Source: a virus. Taken from it: DNA of 64,000 nt. The position numbers were made by a program, and so were the translations under genes. This document shows positions 22,544 to 29,382 of the stretch, piece by piece. Each line of letters starts with the position of its first letter. Position 1 is the stretch's first letter. Location of the stretch: positions 21,938-85,937 of the IMG/VR virus record IMGVR_UViG_3300042924_003518; one strand, given 5' to 3'. The notes below the pieces were generated by a model. The model was not told the DNA's origin. It saw only the letters and a list, made by a program, of their open reading frames with translations, and ran no database searches.

Positions 22544-22577
22544 TGTGGATAAACCTGTGGAAAACCCCCTAGGCGAT
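22544..22577. promoter_or_regulatory. DnaA box and CCTAGGCG element
   Basis: TGTGGATAA (reverse of TTATCCACA) at 22544-22552, then CCTAGGCGATTTT at 22568. Confidence 0.5.
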
Positions 22578-22590
22578 TTTAGTTGAAAGT

Positions 22591-22689
22591 TCAAGCATTT
22601 TTAGCAGCGCACACAAAACACTTTAGATCTGCGATAAAAATTCTACCGCAGATTTCGCATTTACTAAATTTAGTTTTCTTTCGTGGCAT
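22591..22689 (-). CDS. Zinc-ribbon mini-protein, 32 aa
   Basis: KCEICGRIF and KCFVCAAK: two C-x2-C knuckles in 32 residues. Overlaps the upstream gene by 20 bp; TATAAT 5 nt before ATG. Confidence 0.55.
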   Translation of the reverse strand: MPRKKTKFSKCEICGRIFIADLKCFVCAAKNA

Positions 22690-22756
22690 TTCTAATTATA
22701 AAATAAATTGAAAGCACTAAACCAATTTGAACAAGTGTAGTTAGAATTCTCATCAT
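22670..22756 (-). CDS. Membrane mini-protein, 28 aa
   Basis: MMRILTTLVQIGLVLSIYFI is one membrane helix. ATGA overlap with the upstream stop supports translation. Confidence 0.5.
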   Translation of the reverse strand: MMRILTTLVQIGLVLSIYFIIRNATKEN

Positions 22757-22947
22757 ACTGGAATTAGTCCTATCTCATCAACACCGCAAGCAGTTTCAAA
22801 TTTTGCTTTGTCGAACATTTCGTTTTTAGTTGAGAAATAAACTGCGAAACTTTCCACGAGGTCTTCATAGACCTGCGGGTGAATTTCATCTTTGACATCA
22901 TTTAGAATTGAGGCGATAGCCTTGAAGTGTGATTTAGTTAGTGACAT
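22753..22947 (-). CDS. Hypothetical protein, 64 aa
   Basis: MSLTKSHFKAIASILNDVKD, helical, common style of actinophage small proteins. ATG overlaps the stop of the upstream gene. Confidence 0.65.
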   Translation of the reverse strand: MSLTKSHFKAIASILNDVKDEIHPQVYEDLVESFAVYFSTKNEMFDKAKFETACGVDEIGLIPV

Positions 22948-23207
22948 TATTTATTTTCCTCATCTAATAGAATGAAAGCAGTTGAGCCACCTTCGTTGAT
23001 TTTTTCTAATTCATTTACTAATTCTGTATGAGTTAGAATTGAAGCATCACCTAACAAGTCTGTAATTGCTTGAAGATTCATTTGAGTAAATACGCCTGCG
23101 GGAAGCATAGCAATTTGATTTGCCATTGGTGAATTATTATATACTCTTGAAATAAATTTTACACCTTGAGCGGTAAATGGGTAATCTGTATAAGTTGTTG
23201 TAGTCAT
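22947..23207 (-). CDS. Hypothetical protein, 86 aa
   Basis: YPFTAQGVKFISRVYNNSP, ILTHTELVNELEKINEGGS. Function unknown; operon member. Confidence 0.65.
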   Translation of the reverse strand: MTTTTYTDYPFTAQGVKFISRVYNNSPMANQIAMLPAGVFTQMNLQAITDLLGDASILTHTELVNELEKINEGGSTAFILLDEENK

Positions 23208-23320
23208 TAGTTATTGCCTTTCTTAGTTGTTGATACAATTTTAGCGATTTTCTCTGAGTTTGTCAATTGTTGCGCTTTGCGCTGTGCTTCAATATAAGCC
23301 TTGAATTCATCAAGTTTCAT
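23207..23320 (-). CDS. Hypothetical helical protein, 37 aa
   Basis: MKLDEFKAYIEAQRKAQQLT. Its 3' half contains TTGACA, 17 nt, TAAAAT, an internal promoter for the next gene. Starts at the upstream stop. Confidence 0.55.
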   Translation of the reverse strand: MKLDEFKAYIEAQRKAQQLTNSEKIAKIVSTTKKGNN

Positions 23321-23532
23321 TAGTCTGCCACCTTTACGGCGACAGTAGCCCATTCGTCATTGAAACGACCTGTTGGGCGGTAGCGAATAGCGAAAGCCTC
23401 ATAGCCTTCTGATAAATAAATATCCTCACGCTTTTCTGCGTGGTTGATAATTCCGCCATTGAAACGACGGCGTAGAGAACGAGGTGCGTAGTAAGTATCT
23501 ACCAGCAAATCTTCAATTGAATAAGTTTTCAT
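23320..23532 (-). CDS. Hypothetical protein, 70 aa
   Basis: MKTYSIEDLLVDTYYAPRSL, then EGYEAFAIRYRPTGR. Has its own promoter. Function unknown. Confidence 0.65.
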   Translation of the reverse strand: MKTYSIEDLLVDTYYAPRSLRRRFNGGIINHAEKREDIYLSEGYEAFAIRYRPTGRFNDEWATVAVKVAD

Positions 23533-23558
23533 AGTTTTTACCTTTCTTTATGTATCCT

Positions 23559-23587
23559 ATTATTTCATATTTTGGCGTAGAAATCAA
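23559..23587 (-). promoter_or_regulatory. Promoter for 23320-23532
   Basis: TTGATT, 17 nt, AATAAT; CGGCGTGTCG box 2 bp upstream of -35. Confidence 0.65.
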
Positions 23588-23589
23588 AT

Positions 23590-23599
23590 CGACACGCCG
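23590..23599 (-). repeat. CGGCGTGTCG box (copy 3)
   Basis: Perfect copy adjacent to the -35. Confidence 0.65.
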
Positions 23600-23613
23600 T
23601 TAGTTTTTGTGAT

Positions 23614-23760
23614 TTATCTCTCAGCCTGTTTTAGTAGGTAGGCATTATTGAGAGGGCGTGGATTATTAGAGAATAAACTCTCAACCACGGCTTTATCCTT
23701 TATCGCTTGGATTTTGCGTTGCTCTTGTTGAGCCTTTAGTATTCTATCAAATGTAGTCAT
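23614..23760 (-). CDS. Hypothetical basic protein, 48 aa
   Basis: MTTFDRILKAQQEQRKIQAI, helical. AGAAAGGT ribosome site; promoter at 23785. Confidence 0.6.
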   Translation of the reverse strand: MTTFDRILKAQQEQRKIQAIKDKAVVESLFSNNPRPLNNAYLLKQAER

Positions 23761-23784
23761 TTTTCGACCTTTCTTTATAATTTT

Positions 23785-23813
23785 ATTATTTCATACTTTT
23801 GTAAAAATGTCAA
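23785..23813 (-). promoter_or_regulatory. Promoter for 23614-23760
   Basis: TTGACA, 17 nt, AATAAT; CGGCGTGTCG box 2 bp upstream. Confidence 0.75.
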
Positions 23814-23815
23814 TT

Positions 23816-23825
23816 CGACACGCCG
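23816..23825 (-). repeat. CGGCGTGTCG box (copy 4)
   Basis: Perfect copy adjacent to the -35. Confidence 0.65.
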
Positions 23826-23845
23826 TAGCGTGGGTGTGATTTACC

Positions 23846-24043
23846 TCACACAGGGAGAATATCTGTTCCGTAGTATTCTACGGCTTCAACAATGTTCATC
23901 ATGCCTTTATAGTCACGGCAAGAGTAGCAGATAGCGTTCCAACCATCTGTTAGTGATGAGCAAAATACGCAGATTTTATCTGTTAAGCAGAAATCCATTT
24001 CAATTAACAAATCTACTACTTCATTTCTATTTAGTGTAGTCAT
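23846..24043 (-). CDS. Zinc-ribbon-like protein, 65 aa
   Basis: KICVFCSSL and AICYSCRDY give two C-x2-C pairs; acidic flanks. AGAAAGGTAGG ribosome site. Last minus-strand gene before the divergent regulatory region. Confidence 0.6.
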   Translation of the reverse strand: MTTLNRNEVVDLLIEMDFCLTDKICVFCSSLTDGWNAICYSCRDYKGMMNIVEAVEYYGTDILPV

Positions 24044-24061
24044 TTTCTGACCTACCTTTCT

Positions 24062-24205
24062 TTTTGTTATACTGGTATCCTATCAGGGGGGACTGACAAA
24101 TTAGCCTGTTTTTCGGGCGTGTCGGGAAACTATTTTTGTGACCTTAGACACATAACTTATACACAGCCTGTGGATAACCCCCTAGGTTGCCTAGGAAAAT
24201 CGGAC
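24062..24205. promoter_or_regulatory. Divergent control region
   Basis: Holds TTGTCAGTCCCCCCTGATA (minus strand), a variant GGGCGTGTCG box at 24115, DnaA boxes at 24157-24165 (TTATACACA) and 24169-24177 (TGTGGATAA), and a doubled CCTAGG at 24180-24195 followed by TCGGACATT. No gene. Confidence 0.55.
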
Positions 24206-24249
24206 ATTTAGGACATGTGATACAGAACACAAAATATTTTTTATTTTAT

Positions 24250-24290
24250 CGGCGTGTCGTGTTGACTTTGTCAGTGTTCTATGTTATTAT
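24250..24290 (+). promoter_or_regulatory. CGGCGTGTCG box (copy 6) and promoter
   Basis: CGGCGTGTCG at 24250-24259, 2 bp, then TTGACT, 17 nt, TATTAT. Same architecture as the minus-strand copies, on the opposite strand. Confidence 0.75.
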
Positions 24291-24313
24291 TCTCCTATAA
24301 AGAAAGGTTAGTT

Positions 24314-24421
24314 ATGAGTAAGAAAAAATGTATGTTGTGTGGTCAGACCACTTATGTCTCTAAGCGCAGTATCCCTGCGATATGTCCGAATTGTGTAGAT
24401 TCGCTAAATAGTGTGAGATAA
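24314..24421 (+). CDS. Zinc-ribbon mini-protein, 35 aa
   Basis: KKCMLCGQT and AICPNCVDS: two C-x2-C knuckles. AGAAAGG ribosome site and strong upstream promoter. Confidence 0.6.
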   Translation: MSKKKCMLCGQTTYVSKRSIPAICPNCVDSLNSVR

Positions 24422-24504
24422 ATCACACGGGGGACACCACAGACACCCCCCAAAATGTCAGTGGCAGGGTATAGAATAACAGTATTAGAAAAAAGAAAGG
24501 TTAG

Positions 24505-24690
24505 GTGGCAAATATGCTAAACCTAAGTTATACAGCACAGAAAGAGGATACTCTCGTTTCTGTATCAAATCGCCTCATGGTTAGTGAGCGTCAAATAAAT
24601 GACCTATTAGATACTCTTGTATCAAGTGGTTATGATATTCTCTCAACAGAGATTACAGACGGAGATTATTCTCCACATTGGCAAGGTTAG
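24505..24690 (+). CDS. Hypothetical DNA-binding-like protein, 61 aa
   Basis: GTG start with AAAGAAAGG upstream. LSYTAQKEDTLVSVSNRLMV then SERQINDLLDTL resembles a helix-turn-helix, but the match is weak. Confidence 0.5.
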   Translation: MANMLNLSYTAQKEDTLVSVSNRLMVSERQINDLLDTLVSSGYDILSTEITDGDYSPHWQG

Positions 24691-24746
24691 TCCTTGTCAG
24701 TGCCCCCTGATAGAATTACATCAACAAAAAAGAAAAGGATAAATAA

Positions 24747-24857
24747 ATGATAAACTCAGTTCAAACAATAGATTGCGATACATGCTCAGGCAGAGGGCAC
24801 ATCTTTTATGGTGATAACGAGGATTACGCCATTGAGCCTTGCGAGTGCGTGTTATAG
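24747..24857 (+). CDS. CxxCxGxG mini-protein, 36 aa
   Basis: DCDTCSGRGHIF and EPCECVL: same half-ribbon design as 21493-21705. AAAAGGA ribosome site. Confidence 0.6.
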   Translation: MINSVQTIDCDTCSGRGHIFYGDNEDYAIEPCECVL

Positions 24858-25006
24858 TGGCAGGGTATAGCGTAGAACAATTACGCAGAAAAGCACACTT
24901 AGAAAATGGCGGGACATTAGCAAATTATGACCGCTCACATTACTTACATGATAAAATAGAATTAGGAGAAAATAACAATGATACAAGTAAAACTAACAAC
25001 AGTTAG
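24857..25006 (+). CDS. Hypothetical protein, 49 aa
   Basis: GTG overlaps the upstream stop (TAGTG). VAGYSVEQLRRKAHLENGG. Its first 14 nt (GTGGCAGGGTATAG) also occur at 24465. Overlaps the next gene by 29 bp. Confidence 0.45.
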   Translation: MAGYSVEQLRRKAHLENGGTLANYDRSHYLHDKIELGENNNDTSKTNNS

Positions 25007-25181
25007 CGGAGAGTCTAAGACTATTCCGTTTTACAATAAACAAGCAGTAGAAAATTTTATAGGTTTCTTTCCAGCACAGTTGCCAAAAGGTGTTGCGGTT
25101 TGTATTGACGCACCACTTATCGGAATTCACAACGGGTGGATTGTCGGGGAAAAGCAGGCAGTGGAACAACTTATTGACTAA
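24978..25181 (+). CDS. Hypothetical protein, 67 aa
   Basis: MIQVKLTTVSGESKTIPFYN, then GIHNGWIVGEKQAVEQ. TTAGGAGAA ribosome site. Function unknown. Confidence 0.6.
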   Translation: MIQVKLTTVSGESKTIPFYNKQAVENFIGFFPAQLPKGVAVCIDAPLIGIHNGWIVGEKQAVEQLID

Positions 25182-25221
25182 GTAGCGGATCTATAAATAA
25201 AAGAAGTGGTGGGCTATGTGC

Positions 25222-25256
25222 TCACTATTTTTTTTGCTTTTTTATTATTATTTCCC
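25222..25256 (+). terminator. Possible terminator
   Basis: A weak AGTG/CACT stem followed by eight T. The 25182-25304 gap holds this and a promoter. Confidence 0.35.
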
Positions 25257-25304
25257 GTATCATACATTTCAGCAAAAAATTCAGATTTTTGGTATAATGG
25301 ATCC

Positions 25305-25694
25305 ATGATATTACATAAGCACATGTTAGTAAACGCAAAGGTGTCTAACCCCATCAGATCAGAAGATGAGGCGGTAGAGTTCTTAAAAGACCTAGTTCGC
25401 AGGGTAGATATGAAAATAATTAAGGGACCATTTGCATCATATGTAGATGCTCCTGGCAATAAAGGTTTGACAGCAATTGTTATGATTGAAACAAGCCATA
25501 TAGCATTTCACATTTGGGACGAGGTAGATCCAGGATTACTGCAATTCGATCTATACACCTGTGGTAGCCTAGATAAGTTCACAGTACTTAATGCACTGAA
25601 TGAAAGGTTTGATATAAAGGCTATTGACTGGGTTATCTATGATAGAGAAAATGGTTTCGTAGTAGAAGACATCTACATGTCAAAGGAACGCTAA
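25305..25694 (+). CDS. S-adenosylmethionine decarboxylase-like protein (SpeD family)
   Basis: 129 residues, the size of class 1b AdoMet decarboxylase proenzymes that supply aminopropyl groups for spermidine. TSHIAFHIWDE and DLYTCGS align with ESHISIHTWPE and DVFTCG. The residues matching Ser63, His68 and Cys83 of the Thermotoga enzyme are S64, H69 and C86. The residue before the self-cleaving Ser is Thr instead of Glu, so processing may differ. TATAAT, 6 nt, ATG at 25305 fixes the start as leaderless; an upstream GTG at 25206 would add an unlikely hydrophobic tail. Polyamines could help pack DNA. Confidence 0.8.
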   Translation: MILHKHMLVNAKVSNPIRSEDEAVEFLKDLVRRVDMKIIKGPFASYVDAPGNKGLTAIVMIETSHIAFHIWDEVDPGLLQFDLYTCGSLDKFTVLNALNERFDIKAIDWVIYDRENGFVVEDIYMSKER

Positions 25695-25837
25695 TGTCCG
25701 AATCACAAAAAATTTCAGAAAACGACAATATGGGTCGTGAAAAGTTTTGGGAAGATCTGGGTAGAGCAGAAAACGACGGTCTAGCACTTAAATTATTCAA
25801 AGATCAGTGCTGTTCAGAGTGTTCTTGTAAAAATTAA
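25694..25837 (+). CDS. Hypothetical Cys-tailed protein, 47 aa
   Basis: Acidic helix then CCSECSC near the C-terminus, a possible metal or disulfide cluster. ATG overlaps the AdoMetDC stop, implying coupling. Confidence 0.55.
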   Translation: MSESQKISENDNMGREKFWEDLGRAENDGLALKLFKDQCCSECSCKN

Positions 25838-25872
25838 AAACCTGTCGTATAATTACCTCAAGGAGGTCATAT

Positions 25873-26724
25873 ATGACACTTAAATCTATATACGATATAT
25901 CATTAGATTCTGCCGACGGGCAGACCAACTTCCTAGAGCAATTTAGAGGAAAAGTAACCCTAGTTGTTAACACTACGGTTGGATGCGGTAACGCAAATCA
26001 AATGGAAGTTTTACAATGGCTACAAGATAAGTACGGTGGAGAGCACTTTCAGATAGTTGCTATTCCAACCAATGACTATTGTGGTCCTGGAATCACACAC
26101 GGTAAATGGTCAGAAGGTATTACTTGTGGAGCAGACTCAGCAAATTACGGAAAAGATGTTTATGGAACAACTTTTCAATTCTCACAAATGGTATCTTCAA
26201 TTCCAGGTTCAGGCGTAAGCCAGCAGTTAGGAGTAGAGCCAGGACATAACGGACTTGGACAACCTTTTGGTGAACCACACGAGTTATATCTAGAAATCAG
26301 AAAGCACCAGATTGCTGCTAAAGAAAAAGTAAACAATACTGGAATGGATCACAGAGAAATGTTTAGAGATAAATACTTCTCCTGGTGGTTAAATCGTGGT
26401 TTCTATGATGGACTATACATGGGTGGAAACTTTGAAAAGTATCTTGTCGACAAGGATGGATATGTTGATAAGCATTTCCAATGCACAATTCTTAACTGGG
26501 ACTCTGAAAAGACAGTAAAAGAAATGGCAGCAAAGGAAGGAAGATCAGATCAGATCGACATCGGCATGGGACGCTCTAAGAAAATATTTGAAGAAGAGTG
26601 GACAGTTGTATGTCAGAATATTGAAGAATTAATGATGGGACGCAAGTCTATTATTAATCCAGTAAATAACTTGGTTGCTCCTTCAGATGCTTCTAGCATT
26701 AAGGAACCATCACTTAGCATATAA
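25873..26724 (+). CDS. Glutathione-peroxidase-like thiol peroxidase, extended
   Basis: 283 residues versus about 160 in the family. Thioredoxin-fold start FRGKVTLVVNTTVGCGNANQ puts a Cys (C38) where the peroxidatic Cys/Sec sits (usual VNVASxCG). IVAIPTNDYCGPG parallels FPCNQFGxQEPG, and NFEKYLVDKDGYVDKHF parallels the NFxKFLVDxDGxxxxRF end. A central insert of about 60 residues and a 50-residue tail are extra. Reduces peroxides, likely with thioredoxin. AAGGAGG ribosome site; bidirectional terminator follows. Confidence 0.8.
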   Translation: MTLKSIYDISLDSADGQTNFLEQFRGKVTLVVNTTVGCGNANQMEVLQWLQDKYGGEHFQIVAIPTNDYCGPGITHGKWSEGITCGADSANYGKDVYGTTFQFSQMVSSIPGSGVSQQLGVEPGHNGLGQPFGEPHELYLEIRKHQIAAKEKVNNTGMDHREMFRDKYFSWWLNRGFYDGLYMGGNFEKYLVDKDGYVDKHFQCTILNWDSEKTVKEMAAKEGRSDQIDIGMGRSKKIFEEEWTVVCQNIEELMMGRKSIINPVNNLVAPSDASSIKEPSLSI

Positions 26725-26730
26725 AAGTAA

Positions 26731-26774
26731 AATACTCTAGCCTTGTTTTTTAGACATCGCTAGAGTATTTTTTT
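26731..26774 (+). terminator. Strong intrinsic terminator
   Basis: AATACTCTAGC and GCTAGAGTATT pair perfectly, followed by a T-run; A-rich on the other side, so it can serve both strands. Confidence 0.9.
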
Positions 26775-26789
26775 ATATATATAAACGTT

Positions 26790-26975
26790 TTATTCTGCTA
26801 CATAGTCGAGTGTACTACGATTAATAATACAGCCCAAATCGTTGACGGCAGCCTCTTGAGTTTCTGCTTCAACTACAATTACAATATTTAGATCACGAGG
26901 TAGAGCAGGTGCATCTATTTCTTTAAGATGCTCATTCCACTTTTCGTTATCTAGTTTAAAAGTATATTTAGACAA
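26790..26975 (-). CDS. Hypothetical protein, 61 aa
   Basis: TTG start with GGAGG upstream, overlapping the previous stop by 8 bp. LPRDLNIVIVVEAETQEAAV, beta-alpha pattern. Confidence 0.6.
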   Translation of the reverse strand: MSKYTFKLDNEKWNEHLKEIDAPALPRDLNIVIVVEAETQEAAVNDLGCIINRSTLDYVAE

Positions 26976-27153
26976 GTAAACCAGCCTCCTTTAGTTTTTC
27001 ATATACGTTACTTAGGATAAAAGTTAGGCTTGGCTGGCTTTGTTGAATTTGTGACTCAACGTCAGCATCTGCCATACCAGACTTCTTACCTAATTCTCTA
27101 TTGTCGTTATTCACGCTCTGAAGCATCATGTAAATTACTTCATCTTTTTCCAT
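26968..27153 (-). CDS. Hypothetical protein, 61 aa
   Basis: MEKDEVIYMMLQSVNNDN, helical. Follows 27158-27361 by 4 bp. Confidence 0.6.
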   Translation of the reverse strand: MEKDEVIYMMLQSVNNDNRELGKKSGMADADVESQIQQSQPSLTFILSNVYEKLKEAGLLV

Positions 27154-27157
27154 TTTT

Positions 27158-27361
27158 TCACCACTTTCCTATAGGACATTTTGCGCTTCTTAGTGTTGTC
27201 TTAAGTTTCATAAAACAACCACACTTCTTACATTTTACCATACGACGATTAAAGTGTTCGCACGTATTGCATATTTCAAGGCGGGACTCAATTAAATCTC
27301 TATCGCTTCTTGGCTGACTAGGATCAAATAGATCACTAAACTTAACATCGTCTCCCACCAT
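27158..27361 (-). CDS. Zinc-ribbon protein of a three-member family, 67 aa
   Basis: RLEICNTCEHF and VKCKKCGCFMKLKTTL with a final CPIGKW. Same signature as 36951-37190 and 45974-46216 (I-C-x2-C, C-x2-C-G-C-x-M, C-P-x-x-x-W). Probably binds zinc. Function unknown. Confidence 0.7.
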   Translation of the reverse strand: MVGDDVKFSDLFDPSQPRSDRDLIESRLEICNTCEHFNRRMVKCKKCGCFMKLKTTLRSAKCPIGKW

Positions 27362-27391
27362 TACATTCTATCATAAAACAATCAGCAATGC

Positions 27392-27403
27392 TATAATGAA
27401 TAA
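27392..27403 (+). promoter_or_regulatory. Leaderless -10 box
   Basis: TATAAT then 6 nt to ATG at 27404. Confidence 0.65.
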
Positions 27404-28141
27404 ATGAAAGAGACTACTACCATATACTGGTCATCTAATCTAGATAATCAATCTCAAATAGACCAATGGCCATTAAAAAATCCAGAGCCTGTAGTAAATT
27501 ATTTTTTGAATAAAAATATAACAGAAGACCCAAGGACAAGCATATTTAACTGTCCTGCATCAGCAGCATTTTTTAAAAATCTATTTGTATTTAAATCAAA
27601 CCTAAGCGATAGATGCGATTGGCCTGAAGGATATCTATCTGAAATAGTAAATACAAAGTTAGGTAAGTTAGATGGCTTCAATAATAAAATACCAATAATC
27701 CAAGAACGCAAGTCAGCAATAAGCGGGTATATAGATTTAATCTATTCAATAAACTTTGTAATGTTTGCAGACAAGCCATTAAAGATAAGACTCTCATCTC
27801 CAAGTTATCCACCTTCTGCTCCATCTAATAGTGCAATGTTTACTAGTGGTGAATTTGATTTTGGCAGATGGTTTAGACCTGCTGTGCTTAACTGGTTTGT
27901 CCCATTAGACAATACTGAGTTTGTTATAAATGAAGGAGATGGGCTATTCTACGCTCAGGCATTAACAGATGAAAAAATAGTTTTTAAAAGGTTTGTACCA
28001 AACGATCAAATTAGATTTTTAACTTGGTTAATGGGACAAGAAGGGCGGGGACTTAAATTGGAATCCAGATACCAACTTGCCGAGGGTAAAAACATACAAC
28101 AACAAATTCTTGACGAAATTAAAAAAACCGTAATAGACTAA
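27404..28141 (+). CDS. Hypothetical protein, 245 aa, distantly like the cassette family at 47430
   Basis: Beta-rich, with IYWSSNLDNQSQIDQWPL, FNCPASAAFFKNLFVFKSN and RPAVLNWFVPLDNTEF. The layout (a CP-x-A segment, then a strand, then a late LNWFVP block) is like 48898-49608 and 47430-48206, but identity is low, so the relation is tentative. Leaderless start. Function unknown. Confidence 0.6.
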   Translation: MKETTTIYWSSNLDNQSQIDQWPLKNPEPVVNYFLNKNITEDPRTSIFNCPASAAFFKNLFVFKSNLSDRCDWPEGYLSEIVNTKLGKLDGFNNKIPIIQERKSAISGYIDLIYSINFVMFADKPLKIRLSSPSYPPSAPSNSAMFTSGEFDFGRWFRPAVLNWFVPLDNTEFVINEGDGLFYAQALTDEKIVFKRFVPNDQIRFLTWLMGQEGRGLKLESRYQLAEGKNIQQQILDEIKKTVID

Positions 28142-28909
28142 CTACCAATCCATCTTGTCATAATAAGTAACAGAATACTCTCCACCAAACACTTCGGCAT
28201 ATGAGAAAATATCACACATATATTTCTTCATGGTCGTCAAACCAACTTTATCCGACATATACTTCAAACCATGTGTCAATGTTTCATGTGAAACCTTCTC
28301 TTGGACAAATGCCTCATTAATGGTTTGCATATACCGCTCTTTGCCATACCGCTTGGATGTAAAGGATTGTATTGGATATACCGTCCGAAATTCCTCATCC
28401 ACACCTTTGGCAATATCTGTGTTTTGGATCACATATTCTACTGCAGGACATTTCATCCTATCAGACCATGTTCGCATGTTATCGCTGTAAGATTCCATAT
28501 TGCGTAGTGTGGAGTCAGCGTAGGCCATGCGTATTATTTCTGCTGCCGATGTTTCGATCTCTGTTGCGAACGCAATTAAAAATGCGGTTGCGAATGGAAA
28601 CTTGTCGCTGTATTTTGTAATGCCAAAGTGAACATTTGGGTTAAAACTTTTCGCCGACATATTATCATTTAATAAGCGCATGTGATTGCCAACCGAAACA
28701 TAGTCTGGGTGATTCATGTCACAATCGACGAACAAACAATCTCTAGGACTAATCCCGCTTGCCAAACATAATATGTTCTTGTCATACGTGCCAACTACTT
28801 TAGAGCCGTTATATCTATTTAGTAACTGCGCCGAAATGAAACCATCCATATCTGGCGAAATTATTAAATTTGTAGAATGCTCTATCGTCTTTAGTATTTC
28901 AGTTTTCAT
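28142..28909 (-). CDS. DHH-phosphoesterase-like protein, 255 aa (tentative)
   Basis: NLIISPDMDGFISAQLL resembles the DHH motif I (HxDxDG), and DCLFVDCDMNHPDYVSVGNH resembles the D-x-D...NH block. The rest is helical with several W/M-rich segments. If correct, a metal-dependent phosphoesterase acting on nucleotides or DNA ends. No domain beyond this is visible. Confidence 0.4.
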   Translation of the reverse strand: MKTEILKTIEHSTNLIISPDMDGFISAQLLNRYNGSKVVGTYDKNILCLASGISPRDCLFVDCDMNHPDYVSVGNHMRLLNDNMSAKSFNPNVHFGITKYSDKFPFATAFLIAFATEIETSAAEIIRMAYADSTLRNMESYSDNMRTWSDRMKCPAVEYVIQNTDIAKGVDEEFRTVYPIQSFTSKRYGKERYMQTINEAFVQEKVSHETLTHGLKYMSDKVGLTTMKKYMCDIFSYAEVFGGEYSVTYYDKMDW

Positions 28910-28942
28910 TTTATTAAAACTCCGTGTTATAATTTTCCCATC

Positions 28943-29230
28943 ATGTCAGTACAAGAATGGTCAGGATTAATTCTTACAGTTCTATCAATTGTAGCACTAG
29001 TTGCTGGTGGAATCAAGTGGTTGACAAAACATTATTTTGATGAGATAAGAGCAGAGTTCAAACCTAATGGCGGATCAAGTTTAAAAGATGCCGTTAATAG
29101 ACTAGAAAGAGACGTGACTCATCTTAAAGATCATATGTTAAAAGAAGAACTCGAGCAAAGCAATATGCAAAAAAAACTCGATCATATGTATGAGATTCTT
29201 TTAGATTTTGTAGCAAACAATAAAAAGTAA
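28943..29230 (+). CDS. Holin-like membrane protein with coiled coil, 95 aa
   Basis: Transmembrane helix at about 7-25 (SGLILTVLSIVALVAGGIKW), then a charged coiled coil (LERDVTHLKDHMLKEELEQ). The shape fits small phage membrane proteins often annotated as holin. No lysin is adjacent, so the role is a guess. TATAAT lies 9 nt before ATG. Confidence 0.5.
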   Translation: MSVQEWSGLILTVLSIVALVAGGIKWLTKHYFDEIRAEFKPNGGSSLKDAVNRLERDVTHLKDHMLKEELEQSNMQKKLDHMYEILLDFVANNKK

Positions 29231-29382
29231 TATATATTATATATAAATAGTATCTCTTAGGGAAAGCCCCCCCTCCCCCCATAGATTTTTTATTACATCT
29301 AATGGTGGAAGAAAGACTGCATCTCTAGTGCAAAGCCCCTACAAACCCGATAACCACTATACCATAAAAACTTTTTTGATGT

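Noticed and set aside
25206-25304. Upstream GTG start adding a hydrophobic tail to the AdoMet decarboxylase
   Set aside because: The extension covers a T-run and the TATAAT; the family length and 6-nt spacing favour 25305.
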